From NCBI GenBank assembly GCA_030407315.1, contig JALQPE010000407.1:1-25540 (forward strand): a stretch of DNA of 25,540 nucleotides, written 5' to 3'. The notes under the pieces were generated by a model, which was given only the letters and a program-made list of their open reading frames with translations, was not told the DNA's origin and searched no databases. The position numbers and the translations under genes are program-made. Shown here in pieces: positions 1-9,310 of the stretch (its first letter is position 1; each line of letters begins with the position of its first letter). Source of the DNA: Asparagopsis taxiformis. Taxonomy: Eukaryota; Rhodophyta; Florideophyceae; Bonnemaisoniales; Bonnemaisoniaceae.

Positions 1-279
1 TACCATCCTATCCTTTACCTTCTGTCCTTTCAGTCCTAGGCTAACCTACTTCATACCATCGCGTAAGTGAATATCTAGATTCCTACCTACTTGAGAGTAT
101 AGTTTATTATAACGGAAAACGGACGGTTTTGTATAGTCAATGTGCTACACAGCACCAGGAGTGATTTGCGCACCGATAATCTATGCTTGATATTGGAGAG
201 ACCGGCTTCTTGTAGCCTCGGAAAATGTGCAGGTAGTACCTTTCCAGAGGTCCTGGAGGTGTTCACACAACTCTAGTCC

Positions 280-893
280 ATTTTAACGAGTTTGAATTCG
301 ACCGCCAGAATCTCTGTCGTGAGAAAATGTGGTCGAAATTTACCGTGCTGCTCTCCCATACTGAACTTTTTAGGTAGTTCAGCCCGGGTGAACAAGACAC
401 AGATTGCTCTTCAAAGCCGCCCGAAGCCGTCGAAACCATCCTTCCACAATGTTCCCGACCTCAAAATTCCTATCTCACCCTTCCCAAAGTGAGAGAGGGA
501 CCAAGGTACCAGACGCTTACAGCTGAGGCAGTTTACCAGGGATGCTTACAGCAAAGTCAATCGTTACGATGACTTTGCTGTAAGAAAAGAAAACATTACA
601 GTGGGCGAAGGATTTTACCGGGTGAAAAAATCACCAGAATTTTTTACCGGGTAAAAAATTGTGGCTACTGTAATGAAAACTTTTTCTTACAGCAAAGTCA
701 TCGTAACGATGACTTTGCTGTAAGAAAAGGAAACATTACAGTAAGGCGAAGAATTTTTACCGGGTAAAAAATCACCAAGATTTTTTTTACCGGGTAAAAA
801 ACGTGCCTGCTGTAATGTTTTCTTTTCTTACAGCAAAGTCATCGTAACGATGACTTTGCTGTCAGCACCCGCGGTAAACTGCCTCAGCTGTAA
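280..893. repeat. Repeat unit with palindrome block 1
   Basis: A left arm (about 280-500) leads into CTTACAG-bounded modules. Three 37-bp palindromes start at 546, 687 and 828, exactly 141 bp apart. Each has arms TTACAGCAAAGTCATCG and its reverse complement around a central TTA or TAA; the first carries one extra A and the last ends GCTGTCA. Both spacers hold two copies of the second palindrome built on ACCGGGT. Outer edges are inverted: GCTGAGGCAGTTTACC on the left and GGTAAACTGCCTCAGC on the right. A short 85-codon frame that starts inside the last palindrome is not supported as a gene. Confidence 0.9.
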
Positions 894-1795
894 GCGGTCT
901 GGCTTCACCCTCTCTCTCATGTCTCTTGTCTTCCTCCATCCCAGCCTATCCCAACCTCCCTTCTATGTCGACTCCGGTGTCACTCCAGCCGACCCTTCAG
1001 TGAGTGCAATCCTTCTCTACCACCGCCATAATCTACTCATACTATCCCCTTCATGTTGCTGCATACCTACCCTCCCATCCTTCCTGATTTTCCTACATCC
1101 TAGCTAGCCTACTTACCAACTATGTTGGTATTGAAGGCAGCTAGATTCCTAGTAACTCAAATCTATAGTCTGCTAAAAAGGGCGATTTGGTGTGGTCACT
1201 GTGCCACACGGCACCAGGAATAGAATCTGGCCACGGATACTCTATGCTTGATCTCAGAGAGAACAGCTGCGCCAATGCTCCGAAAATGTGCTGTCAGTAC
1301 CTTTCCAGACGTCCTGGAGGTGCTCATGCCAGCTCTAGTTCATTTTAGGGAGGTTGAGTTTCGACAATCAGAATTTCACTCTTGAGGAAATTGTGTTTGA
1401 AAATTTTTGTGCACTCCTCCCGCCGTACCAGGCAGGGCACCCAGCCCAGACTGGGTTAGCACGACGCAGAGTGCTCCCCAACACCGCTAACAGCCGTCCC
1501 AACCATCCCTCTGCCATGTTTTACGGCTTCACAATTCCTTGCTCACCTTCCCAAGGTGAGGAGGGACCAAGCTCCCAGCCGCTTACAGCTGAGGCAGTTT
1601 ACCAGGGATGCTTACAGCAAAGTCATCGTTTACGATGACTTTGCTGTAAGAAAACGTTTTCATTACAGTGGCCAGGAATTTTTTACCGGTAAAAAATCAT
1701 GGCTACTGTAATGAATTGTTTTCTACAGCAAAGTCATCGTAACGATGACTTTGCTGTAAACATCCCTGGTAAACTGCTCCGTCTGTAAGCCGTTG
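894..1795. repeat. Repeat unit with palindrome block 2
   Basis: Second member of the tandem series. It starts with a pyrimidine-rich arm (about 900-1110), then a middle section sharing phrases such as GGCACCAGGA and CCTGGAGGTG with 160-280 and 2500-2650, then a left arm and a palindrome block. The 37-bp palindromes start at 1612 (one extra T) and about 1722 (one T missing), with a one-ACCGGT spacer, about 112 bp apart. No convincing gene is present; the 94-codon frame at 1354 runs through repeat arm into the palindrome. Confidence 0.85.
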
Positions 1796-2030
1796 GTCTC
1801 AACCCTCGATCTCATGTCTGTTGTCCTCCTTCATCATCTCCACATCCCTTCCTGCTAAGCATCACTTCTCTAGTGTCACTCTACCAGTCCTTTTCGTGCA
1901 TGAAATACTTTTCTACCACTGCCATAGTCTACACATACTATTGCCTCTATACTTCTGCATGCCTACGCTTCCATCTTTCTCTCCCGTGCTAGGCTTAGAG
2001 AATATCCTACTTCCTGAAATCATTGTACAG
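1796..2030. repeat. Pyrimidine-rich arm, inverted copy at 14058-14310
   Basis: This arm follows block 2 and resembles the arms at about 895-1110 and 20300-20520 (shared phrases such as CTACCACTGCCATA). Its reverse complement is recognisable at 14058-14310, where it again abuts a palindrome block. Arm plus palindrome block therefore moves as one module in both orientations. Confidence 0.8.
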
Positions 2031-2091
2031 TGAGGCAGTAAAATCACTGTCTCACCGTACTGTCTGAGGCCCTCTTTTCAACACCGTAGTG
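2030..2091 (+). repeat. Short ACTGTCT array ending in CAACACCGTAGTG
   Basis: Contains AGTAAAATCACTGTCTC and ACTGTCTGAGGC, then the 13-bp motif CAACACCGTAGTG at 2079-2091. The same order and orientation is seen at 8500-8553, and the inverse at 14446-14510. It abuts a 172-bp-type repeat starting directly at 2092, so the motif marks a junction. Confidence 0.82.
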
Positions 2092-2460
2092 TATAAGGGC
2101 TGGAGTGGCTCTGGGGATTACAGAAAGGTGTTTTATCTGTCCGTAAAGCTTCTGGCTTGCGCATTAGGGCTGGCAGAATGCATCGATTTTTGGTCATCAG
2201 ATTCTCACAACTGCAGATATGATGAATTTCGGCCATGGCCAAAATTCAACTTTGTCGGAACGACGTAGATTTGGACTGGATGCCTCCAAGTGCATGCACT
2301 TGAAAGTGCACTTAGTCCAAAAATTGTCCAGAGTACGCTCCCAGGCGATGGCCTGGAAGTGTACTCTGGACAAGTTTTTGGACCTGGAAGAGGTTGAATT
2401 GCACAATGCTTGTGTTGAAATGAACATTTATATGGCCCATTCTTTACTTGGACAGCTGAA
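2092..2460 (+). repeat. Dispersed 172-bp-family repeat
   Basis: Matches the repeat at 19757-20230: shared phrases include GGGCTGGAGTGGCTCT, CTTGCGCATTAGGGCTG, CAGAATGCATCGA, TTTTGGTCA and GTACTCTGGACAAGTTTT. Inside lie small inverted repeats, for example CAGAGTACGCTCCCAGG against CCTGGAAGTGTACTCTG. Frames of 76 and 117 codons on opposite strands overlap here; neither looks like a protein family, and I treat them as chance frames in a repeat. Confidence 0.8.
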
Positions 2461-2789
2461 ATCCTATCTACTCGAGAGTAAGTATATAAAAACTGGAAAC
2501 AGACGGTTTTGTATTGTCAATGTGCCACAAGGCACCAAGAGTAGATTTTGCCCTCCGATAATCTATGGTTGATTTCAGAGAGGATAACCGCGTGCAGTCA
2601 CAGGACATGTGTTACCAGATCCTTCCCAGAGGTCCTGGAGGTGTTCACACCAACTCCAGCCCACTTTAACGAGTTTGAATTTCGAAAGTCAGAATCTCTG
2701 TCGTGAGAAAATTGAACCATTTCCGACCACGTGGTAGAAATTTCGTACACTCCTCCAACCATACTAGACACAACACCCAGCTCAAACCG

Positions 2790-3515
2790 GGTGTAAACAA
2801 CAAAATGTGTTACCTAATGCCTCCTACAGCCGTCCATACCATTCCTATACCCTGTTCCTGACTTCATAATTCCTTCCTCACCCTTCCCTAGGTCGGAAAA
2901 GGACGGAAGTCCCTGCCGCTTACAGCGGAAGCAATTTACCAGGGATGCTTACAGCAAAGTCATCGTTACGATGACTTTGCTGTAAGAAAATAAATCATTA
3001 CAGCAGCCATGATTTTTTACCCGGTAAAAAAATTCTTGGCCACTGTAATTGAAACGCTTTCTTACAGCAAAGTCATCGTAACGATGACTTTGCTGTAAGA
3101 AAATAAATCATTACAGCAGCCACGATTTTTCACCCGGTAAAAATTCTTGCTGATTTTTTACCCGGTAAAATTTCTTTGGCCACTGCAATGGAAACGTTTC
3201 CTTACAGCAAAGTCATCGTTACGATGACTTTGCTGTAAGAAAATAAATCATTACAGCTGCCATGATTTTTTTACCCGGTGAAAAAATTCTTGGCCACTGT
3301 AATGGAAACGCTTTCTTACAGCAAAGTCATCGTAACGATGACTTTGCTGTAAGAATCCCCGGTAAACGGCTTCCGCTGTAAGGGGCTGAGAGTTCCGTCC
3401 CCCTCCCACCTAGGGAAGGGTGAGCAAGGAATTGGGAAGTCAGGAACATGGCTCAGCAGAACGTTTGTACGGCTGTGAGTGGCTTCCAGGAGCATTCTGT
3501 GTCATGTGTTATCTC
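2790..3515. repeat. Palindrome block 3 inside a long inverted repeat
   Basis: Four 37-bp palindromes start at 2949, 3062, 3202 and 3316, with steps of 113, 140 and 114 bp. The spacers hold one, two and one copies of the ACCCGGT palindrome. Beyond the block the flanks stay complementary: TCACCCTTCCCTAGG (about 2878) pairs with CCTAGGGAAGGGTGA (about 3409), and TTCCTGACTTC (about 2854) pairs with GAAGTCAGGAA. The whole block could fold as a hairpin with imperfect arms of about 300 bp. It has an equivalent at about 23260-23985. Confidence 0.88.
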
Positions 3516-3739
3516 AGCAACGTCTCTTATAGTCGAACCTCACGGGTTGTCAAGGTCTAAAACTAGTCCCCCCTACGGTCTAGCTAGTGAAATCATGTAA
3601 AGTTGTAGACTAATACAAAAATGTAGCAATCAATAGGCTTAGTAGCACTAAACTATGACATGAAGGTCAGATGTATAGATGAAAATAGAAAGGTGGGCTA
3701 AGCGAATAATGTTGAGATGAGAAAGACAGAACTTCATAG
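3516..3739. other. Unassigned spacer
   Basis: AT-leaning sequence between the long inverted repeat and the decayed gene. I see no open frame, palindrome or repeat of note in it, apart from its duplicate in the second copy (about 23986-24208). Confidence 0.6.
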
Positions 3740-3791
3740 CAGGAACAATAGCATAGGTTTTAATACTTCTCGTATGCTATCTATTGCTCCT
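3740..3791. terminator. Imperfect hairpin just past the pseudogene stop
   Basis: AGGAACAATAGCATA (3741-3755) pairs imperfectly with TATGCTATCTATTGCTCCT (3773-3791) around a 17-base loop. It lies about 10 bases beyond the 3' end of the minus-strand pseudogene, so it would sit at the end of that transcript. It recurs at about 24210-24260. A 3'-end or RNA-processing role is inference from position only. Confidence 0.4.
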
Positions 3792-3800
3792 GTCATACTT

Positions 3801-6135
3801 TTAATATTCGACGGTGTGGATGTGGTCCGTGAGGACGTCCTTCTCAGTCTTCAAGTAGATGTGGCCGCGCGTGGGCAGACCATAGACTAAATTCTGCTCC
3901 CACAGGAAGATCTCCTCACCTGAAGCCGACCCCGTAATGGTAAAGGTCACCGCGATCACTAAGACGGAATAGGGTGGCACATAAAAGTGGTTAACGGGAA
4001 CCTTCCACATGTCGGCGTCCGTATGGACCAGGCATACATGACTATAAGGTGCAGCTACTATAAAGAACCCATCGGATCCGCTCGACATCATGAAATAGGA
4101 TGGGGATTGGGTAGGTCCGACTCCTCAAAATTGGGATACTCAGAAGTCCGTGTGCCCATCCTGGTCCGCAGCCCCATCTGTTTTAAGAAGCAGCCGTAAT
4201 CCTGTCTTCGGAAAAAGACAGGATCCTCACCCTCCATTCCCAACTTCAAGAAATCCGCACAAACACCAAGAGCAAGCTCTGCCACCAACTTGTTCCTGTA
4301 CATATCCAAATTCCCCTCCTCCAGCTTGTCGCACAATTCACACCGCGGCAGGGGGAGTCGCCCACGACCACCATCTATGCGGTCCTTCGCAGCACCCACG
4401 TTGTGGATGAAATGCCACGGCGAAGGATCAAAACCGGGCTTGGCGAAATCTGGGGGCTCGTCCTGTGGTTTCCTGTCTTCATAATCAGAATCAGACTGCT
4501 GGGAGGGCTTCTGTGGCTTTTCAACCTCCTCAACCAGCTGGAACTGTCGAGAAAAGTGACTGAAGAGGTCATGCGTCGCGCTACCAGCCGTGGACGACTG
4601 CAAGAGGCCTTCCACAACAACCACCCCCATGTTGTCCAGCAACGCCGCTTCACCGCAAAGTACTATTCCACCACCGAGTCCTCAGCACCTGGCGATGCAG
4701 CTGCCAGGAATGCTGCCGCCTTTATTTCCGCCCGCACCGTCTCTACCGTCGTAATTTCCATGTAGTACTTCATCGGGCTACCAGACGCAATTGCGCTGGG
4801 GAGAACGGCGGCCACATTCTCATCGACGATACTGTCGGGAATAGGATTTTCATGGGCGTCGTCGAACTGGAGAATCGGCTCCCGAGAACGTCCTCTGGAA
4901 GCCGACTTGGATTTCTTTGACGACGACTTTGATGAAGTCTCACTGAGCTTCCTCTTTTAAAAGTACCAAATTTGGTAGAGGGCTCGGGCGTCGCAGAAGC
5001 GGTTTCCCAGTTGCGCTTCCCAAGGATGGAGCTTTTACCCGCATCCTTGGGTGCGCTCTCCAGCTCGACGACCTGAACAGGGCTCGCACCACCCGCCGTC
5101 GCTGTTCCACCACGACCGGAACGACTCTCTTTCAGGCAGGTACTCCTTTTGGGCATCACTTTCCCAGAAGTTTCCACTCCGGACGATGCAGACACGACAG
5201 GGGTAGTGGCAGAAACAGAGGCAGCCTCGGAATAGCTGGAAGAATCTAATTGAGGTGGTACTACCTAAATTGGATTCTTCAAAGGCAAAGGAATGGAGGA
5301 TGAAGGGATGGTCAGGGAAATGGAAGGGGAAGGGTTGGCGGAATCATGACCACATGTGACTGGGAGCGCAGCATGTGGGATGTGTGGGTCCACCACGTAA
5401 AATTGTTTCCGCATTTACATGTCGCGGTAGCCAGTTACGCGCAGGAGCATTTTCCTGGCGTCCTTTCAAAACACAGACTTCCGTTTGGGAAAGATGTTCT
5501 CAAACTTGGAGCCATCTGGAGGGCCTTCCCTGGGATGTAAGTCCGCTCAGAACCCCTTCTTGGGCACCATCGGCGCAAAAACTTCGACTACGCGTGAGTG
5601 AATGTCGAAGCTCTTGCTCGGGTCACCCACGCTGGAATGGAGCCATCCAGCATCCTCAACACATCCGAAACGTTCCAATACTCGGCCACCTCCTTCACGT
5701 ACCCGAAGATTTCCAACAAACCAGCAATCCATTCCTGCCCAATGGTACCAACCGAGTTCGGTTTCAGCCCGGCCCACCAACGGCTACAAGTGTAGTACGC
5801 CGTCATCTCGAGGTTGACACAATTTTGGACGTCCGGAGCACCCCTAAACGATCCGTTGAACAACAATTTCACCATACACCCAGCCAGATTCTCCGTCGAA
5901 GAGAACTGCACGAACTCTGGCCTGTTCGGAATAGTTTTCTGCAGCCAAATCCGTTTTCAAGAATTGCTCCATCGTTGCAGACTTCTTCAACCACTAGCCA
6001 ACGACCTCTGATATTCACTTTGCGAGGTTCAACTTGCACTTCAGACGAACTATACTGGGCAATATTGATGCATGTCTCGCTTGCTGAAGGAGATTTACTC
6101 TTCTCCGCTACTTCTCCGCTATAGCGCAGAATTAT
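3801..6135 (-). pseudogene. Decayed, rearranged paralogue of the ParB-like/dioxygenase gene
   Basis: Translated pieces align by eye in order to the 1086-residue protein at 9990-13250. The C-terminal part (about 4770 down to 3801) keeps MKYY..., YRNKLVAELALG, GLRLLLK, an HTD triad (4146-4154), SPSYFMMSSGSDGF and VPPYSVLV. The linker (about 4770-5200) is Ser/Lys-rich with a basic run; the part at 5200-5911 matches the helical middle. It is broken by TAG at 4663-4665, TGA at 4140-4142 and 4125-4127, and several frameshifts, many shared with the second copy, so they are real. The 5' end is scrambled: about 6130-5920 reads like residues 60-90 of the intact protein, skips to 384-403, then restarts near residue 297. 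The ParB core motif is missing. Confidence 0.82.
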
Positions 6136-6544
6136 ATTTCTCCGCCACTAAATTCAACCATTAAGAAACCTTTCCTGGCTTTCATTCGATCCAATGAACT
6201 GTTTCACCACAATGATTTTTCCTATGCTCATTACTTTATGCACAATGATTGCTATTTCATCCGGGCTCGACCTACTCAATATCGTTTTGCTATCTTGTAT
6301 CGCATTCCCTAAACACCATCCTGGCCAAGACGTATCCACTTCCGTTTGTTACGCAGTGATGCTCTAAGCACTAATACTGAATCTGATTTTCTCATGCACG
6401 TAGTTCCTACTCGTATACTCTACCATATTCTCGGCCCTATTCACAAGGTGAAAACACGATGTCTCGTTGAATCGTACTCGGTGTGATATCTTAAATTAGG
6501 ATACATTTTTATATTGCAATGCAGACTCACTGCTCGCTTGAAAC
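6136..6544. other. Unassigned spacer upstream of the pseudogene
   Basis: AT-leaning DNA with only short frames. No repeats shared with the rest of the window were recognised. It lies on the 5' side of the minus-strand pseudogene and may be its former promoter region, though I see no clear motif. Confidence 0.5.
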
Positions 6545-6785
6545 ATGAAAATTATAAAAATTCTTCGACACTGCTGTTTCCTAACCGCCACCATCCACGT
6601 GGCCCGCTTTGACTGCCTGCCAAGTGTACTCGGAGCATACAATGACGTTATCGATATATACCATCCAAATCATCACTGGAAGCGCGGACTCCTCGTCCAG
6701 GAAAGTGCGCCATTTTTCTTACTCTTCACCTCCGCCTGTCCTGTAGGCCCCATATGCTAGTGTTTTTCCTATATTTCTGTAGTGA

Positions 6786-6810
6786 TGACGTCATTCTAGA
6801 CAATAAAAGG
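6786..6810 (+). promoter_or_regulatory. TGACGTCA palindrome followed by a TATA-like box
   Basis: A perfect TGACGTCA (6786-6793), the classic bZIP/CRE half-site pair, is followed 7 bases later by CAATAAAAGG, a possible TATA-like element. An ATG (6828) opens an 88-codon frame about 25 bases beyond. The arrangement looks promoter-like, but spacing and activity are inference. Confidence 0.35.
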
Positions 6811-6827
6811 CGGTAGAAGATACGATA

Positions 6828-7094
6828 ATGTGCGCCTCCTCTGCCAGATCATGTGCTTCCAAGCGTAATTCGCAGCCTAGGTATCGTTTTTCTGGGCCTC
6901 CCATCGCACCGCTCCGTTTCAAACTCATCCCTCTATTTTTCTCCTACACGTCATTTCCGCCCGTAGAGTACTACTTAAACGAAAGATTCTGGAAATCCCT
7001 GTTTCCATCTTCATATCCGTCGGAAACAAAGCAACAACCCTGGCCGTGGAAGCCGTATAGATCATCTAAACTGCTTCCAAAGCGTAAGTTTTAG
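6828..7094 (+). CDS. Small hypothetical frame (88 codons), doubtful
   Basis: An ATG-started frame downstream of a promoter-like TGACGTCA and TATA-like pair. The translation is rich in Ser, Pro and Lys, has no domain I recognise, and its last third runs into the left arm of a 60-bp inverted repeat (7010-7151). That overlap argues that it is either the 5' part of a spliced transcript or not a coding sequence. A pyrimidine-rich TTTCTCAG (about 7209-7216) could be a splice acceptor. I would not rely on it. Confidence 0.18.
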   Translation: MCASSARSCASKRNSQPRYRFSGPPIAPLRFKLIPLFFSYTSFPPVEYYLNERFWKSLFPSSYPSETKQQPWPWKPYRSSKLLPKRKF

Positions 7095-7151
7095 ATCATC
7101 AATACGGCTTCCAAGGCCAAAGTTGTTGCTTTGTCTCCGACGGATATGAAC
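7010..7151. repeat. 60-bp inverted repeat with a 17-base loop
   Basis: The left arm (7010-7070) and right arm (7088-7151) are near-complementary. TTCATATCCGTCGGA pairs with TCCGACGGATATGAA, AACAAAGCAACAA pairs with TTGTTGCTTTGT, GGAAGCCGTAT pairs with ATACGGCTTCC, and GATCATCTAAA pairs with TTTAGATCATC. A few mismatches and small bulges are present. A transcript would form a stem of about 60 bp. It is unrelated to the 37-bp palindromes. Confidence 0.9.
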
Positions 7152-7860
7152 CATGATGGTACGTTTCCACAACTCACGCCACTAACCCAGTTTTCTATTC
7201 GTTTTCTCTTTCTCAGGTTTCCAGTCGGTGAGTGTTCCACTTCTACTTTCATTTATCTTTCTCTCTTACCACTTCTCCACTAATTTTCTTTTCTGCCTGT
7301 GAGTACATATCTCAATTTGGGATGCAATGGTATTTGTTAAGGTACGTTAGTCTCCTAATCACCATCAATTTCCCTCTCCAATTCAACGTCACTAACTTGT
7401 TTCCTTTCTATACATCATTTTTTCTTCTTCTCTTCATTTCCTAGCTTATTCATGCAGCTCAATCAGTTGATAGATTTCTAGACTTTTCTAGTAGTTTTAG
7501 TTTTACTCGTCGGAATAGTGTTAGTTGTAGTAGCATTTTTAACATAGGGATTGTTTATTCTCAATGTAGCCTGCGCAAATAAACAAATCCAGAGTGAAGC
7601 TTCCCATATCGCACCCTCTTAGATTGCTACCTATCCTACCGCGTATACCTCTCGCTAGCTCATAGTCACTACGAAATAAAAATTCCTAGCCGTACTATTC
7701 TGTCCATTCCCATATGAATACCGTCCATGCCCCATCCTCATAGCGCTAGAACTGCCTTCCTCTACCCCAGAAAGATGCCCACGACAGCGTGACGCTCCAT
7801 CTCATCCACCACTCCCAGACACCGAATTTTACTATATCAGGACACTACTTTTACTGTCTC
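7152..7860. other. Unassigned AT-rich spacer
   Basis: Pyrimidine-rich, T-rich DNA. The 70-codon frame at 7232 is almost all hydrophobic and aromatic residues, as expected from T-rich sequence, and is not supported. No shared repeats were seen until the minisatellite begins at 7861. Confidence 0.5.
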
Positions 7861-8174
7861 CAGGTGCTGCCCAGGGCAGCACGAAATACTGTCTCCAGGT
7901 GCTGCCCAGGGCAGCACGAAATACTGTCTCCAGGTGCTGCCCAGGACAGCACAAAGTACTATCTCCAGGTGCTGCCCAGGGCAGCACAAAGTACTGTCTA
8001 CAGGTGCTGCCCAGGGCAGCACAAAGTACTGTCTACAGGTGCTGCCCAGGGCAGCACGAAATACTGTCTACAGGTACTGCCCAGGGCAGCACAAAGTACT
8101 GTCTACAGGTACTGCCCAGGGCAGCACAAGTACTGTCTCCAGGTACTGCCCAGGACAGTGAAAATCACTGTCTC
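7861..8174 (+). repeat. 35-bp minisatellite, nine copies
   Basis: Units start at 7861, 7896, 7931, 7966, 8001, 8036, 8071, 8106 (34 bp) and 8140, then decay from 8175. Each unit contains the near-palindrome GTGCTGCCCAGGGCAGCAC followed by an AAGTACTGTCT stretch. Units drift from GTGCTG to GTACTG and from GGCAGCAC to GACAGTG along the array, grading into the ACTGTCT array at 8300-8553. Because 35 is not a multiple of 3 and no unit contains a stop, all forward frames stay open; the 170-, 141- and 75-codon frames are by-products. Confidence 0.96.
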
Positions 8175-8553
8175 CAGGTACTGCCCAGGACAGTGCACCG
8201 TGTTGGTTCCATCTATTGTCCCAGGCAGCGTATTTCACTATCCGGCCATGTTGCCTTGGCCAATACAAAACACTATCCGCCAACACTGCCCAGTACAGTA
8301 AATTACATCATATCCAGCTATTGAATAAATCATTAATTTTTACTGTCTCCATTCACTGCCTCAGACAGTACTGTGAGACAGTGTTTTTTACTGTCTGCAG
8401 ACAGTGTTCCGTACTGTCTGCCAGACAGTGCAAATCACTGTCTCCAAGTGTGGCATTAATTTTCATTTGCCGCATAGTGATTTTTACTGTCTCAGACAGT
8501 AAAAATCACTGTCTCGCAGTACTGTCTGAGGCCCCCTTTTCAACACCGTAGTG
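8175..8553 (+). repeat. ACTGTCT/AGACAGT array ending in CAACACCGTAGTG (left)
   Basis: Many copies of ACTGTCT and its complement AGACAGT occur, often as nested palindromes such as TTTACTGTCTCAGACAGTAAA (about 8483). The array ends with ACTGTCTGAGGCCCCCTTTT and the 13-bp motif CAACACCGTAGTG (8541-8553). The inverse arrangement lies at 14446-14820, so the two could be terminal inverted repeats of the segment that carries the main gene. Confidence 0.88.
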
Positions 8554-8777
8554 ATGATGAGAACATGAGGGAGGTAATGCACGGACCCGGACTGCTGGAG
8601 GGTGGAGAGATATATGCACTATGTAGGCGAGACGGATTTCCACCGAGGGCTGCATGATTTTTAGGGAAGATAAAATGAATAACCAGATGCATCACATATG
8701 AATTGTACACTCTAGGGCGGTGGTGGATTGGTGCAAAGTAGTGGGGAGAGGATCTGAGAGGATGGAGGGAGGTATGC
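8554..8777. other. Spacer between array and palindrome block 4
   Basis: Purine-rich DNA (many GGAGG and GAGA runs) with no recognised gene. It directly follows the 13-bp end motif. Confidence 0.5.
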
Positions 8778-9310
8778 TTACAGCAAAGTCATCGTTACGA
8801 TGACTTTGCTGTAAGAAAACGTTTCCATTACAGTGGCCAAGAATGTTTTACCGGTAAAAAATCGTGGCAGCTGTAATGATTTGCTTTCTTACAGCAAAGT
8901 CATCGTAACGATGACTTTGCTGTAAGGAACCGTTTCCTTGCAGTGGCCGAAGAATTTTTTACCGGGTAAAAAATCAGCAAGAAATTTTACCGGGTAAAAA
9001 AATTGTGGCCGCTGTAATGATTTGCTTTCTTACAGCAAAGTCATCGTTACGATGACTTTGCTGTAAGAAAACGTTTCATTACAGCGGCCACAATTTTTTA
9101 CCCGGTAAAGAAATCATGGCTACTGTAATGTTTTCTTTTCTTACAGCAAAGTCATCGTAGCGATGACTTTGCTGTAAGAAAACGTTTCATTACAGCGGCC
9201 ACAATTTTTTTACCCGGTAAAGAAATCATGGCTGCTGTAATGTTTTCTTTTCTTACAGCAAAGTCATCGTAACGATGACTTTGCTGTAAGAAAACGTTTC
9301 ATTACAGCAA
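8778..9310. repeat. Palindrome block 4 (five copies), upstream of the main gene
   Basis: The 37-bp palindromes start at 8778, 8889, 9030, 9141 and 9253, with steps of 111, 141, 111 and 112 bp. The second spacer holds two ACCGGGT palindromes and the others one. The centres are TTA, TAA, TTA, TAG and TAA in order. The block ends abruptly at CATTACAGCAAATTCATCG (about 9299), a partial further copy. It is about 680 bp upstream of the start of the long gene. Confidence 0.93.

Larger units (their letters stand above)
1..5070. repeat. Long direct repeat, copy 1 (matches 20453-25540)
   Basis: This stretch is nearly identical in the same orientation to 20453-25540. The start offset is 20452 and the end offset is 20470, so copy 1 is 18 bases shorter overall. 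Differences are mostly one-base losses or gains, many in short homopolymers (for example near 165, 270 and 4211), with a few substitutions near 500-515. The match begins at base 1 and shows no boundary there. This fits overlapping ends of a contig from a circular or tandemly repeated molecule. A true old duplication would be expected to carry more substitutions. Confidence 0.93.

Noticed and set aside
850..1107. 85-residue protein, repeated at 21310
   Set aside because: It starts inside a palindrome and runs through a pyrimidine-rich arm. Related arms at 1821 and 20303 give unrelated frames, so there is no selection for protein sequence.
2197..2572. 76- and 117-codon frames on opposite strands
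   Set aside because: They lie in a dispersed repeat, differ in length between the two near-identical copies, and have no domain features.
4125..4142. Recoding of in-frame TGA in the paralogue (for example as Trp)
   Set aside because: The same gene has a TAG and shared frameshifts, and the intact gene ends at TGATGA and uses TGG for Trp. Pseudogene decay is simpler.
4150..4765. Plus-strand frames of 86-120 codons
   Set aside because: They are antisense to the pseudogene, whose minus-strand pieces match the intact paralogue.
7789..8324. Repeat proteins of 170 and 141 residues over the minisatellite
   Set aside because: A stop-free 35-bp unit keeps every forward frame open. The repeated peptides are the same in each frame and follow from the DNA repeat.
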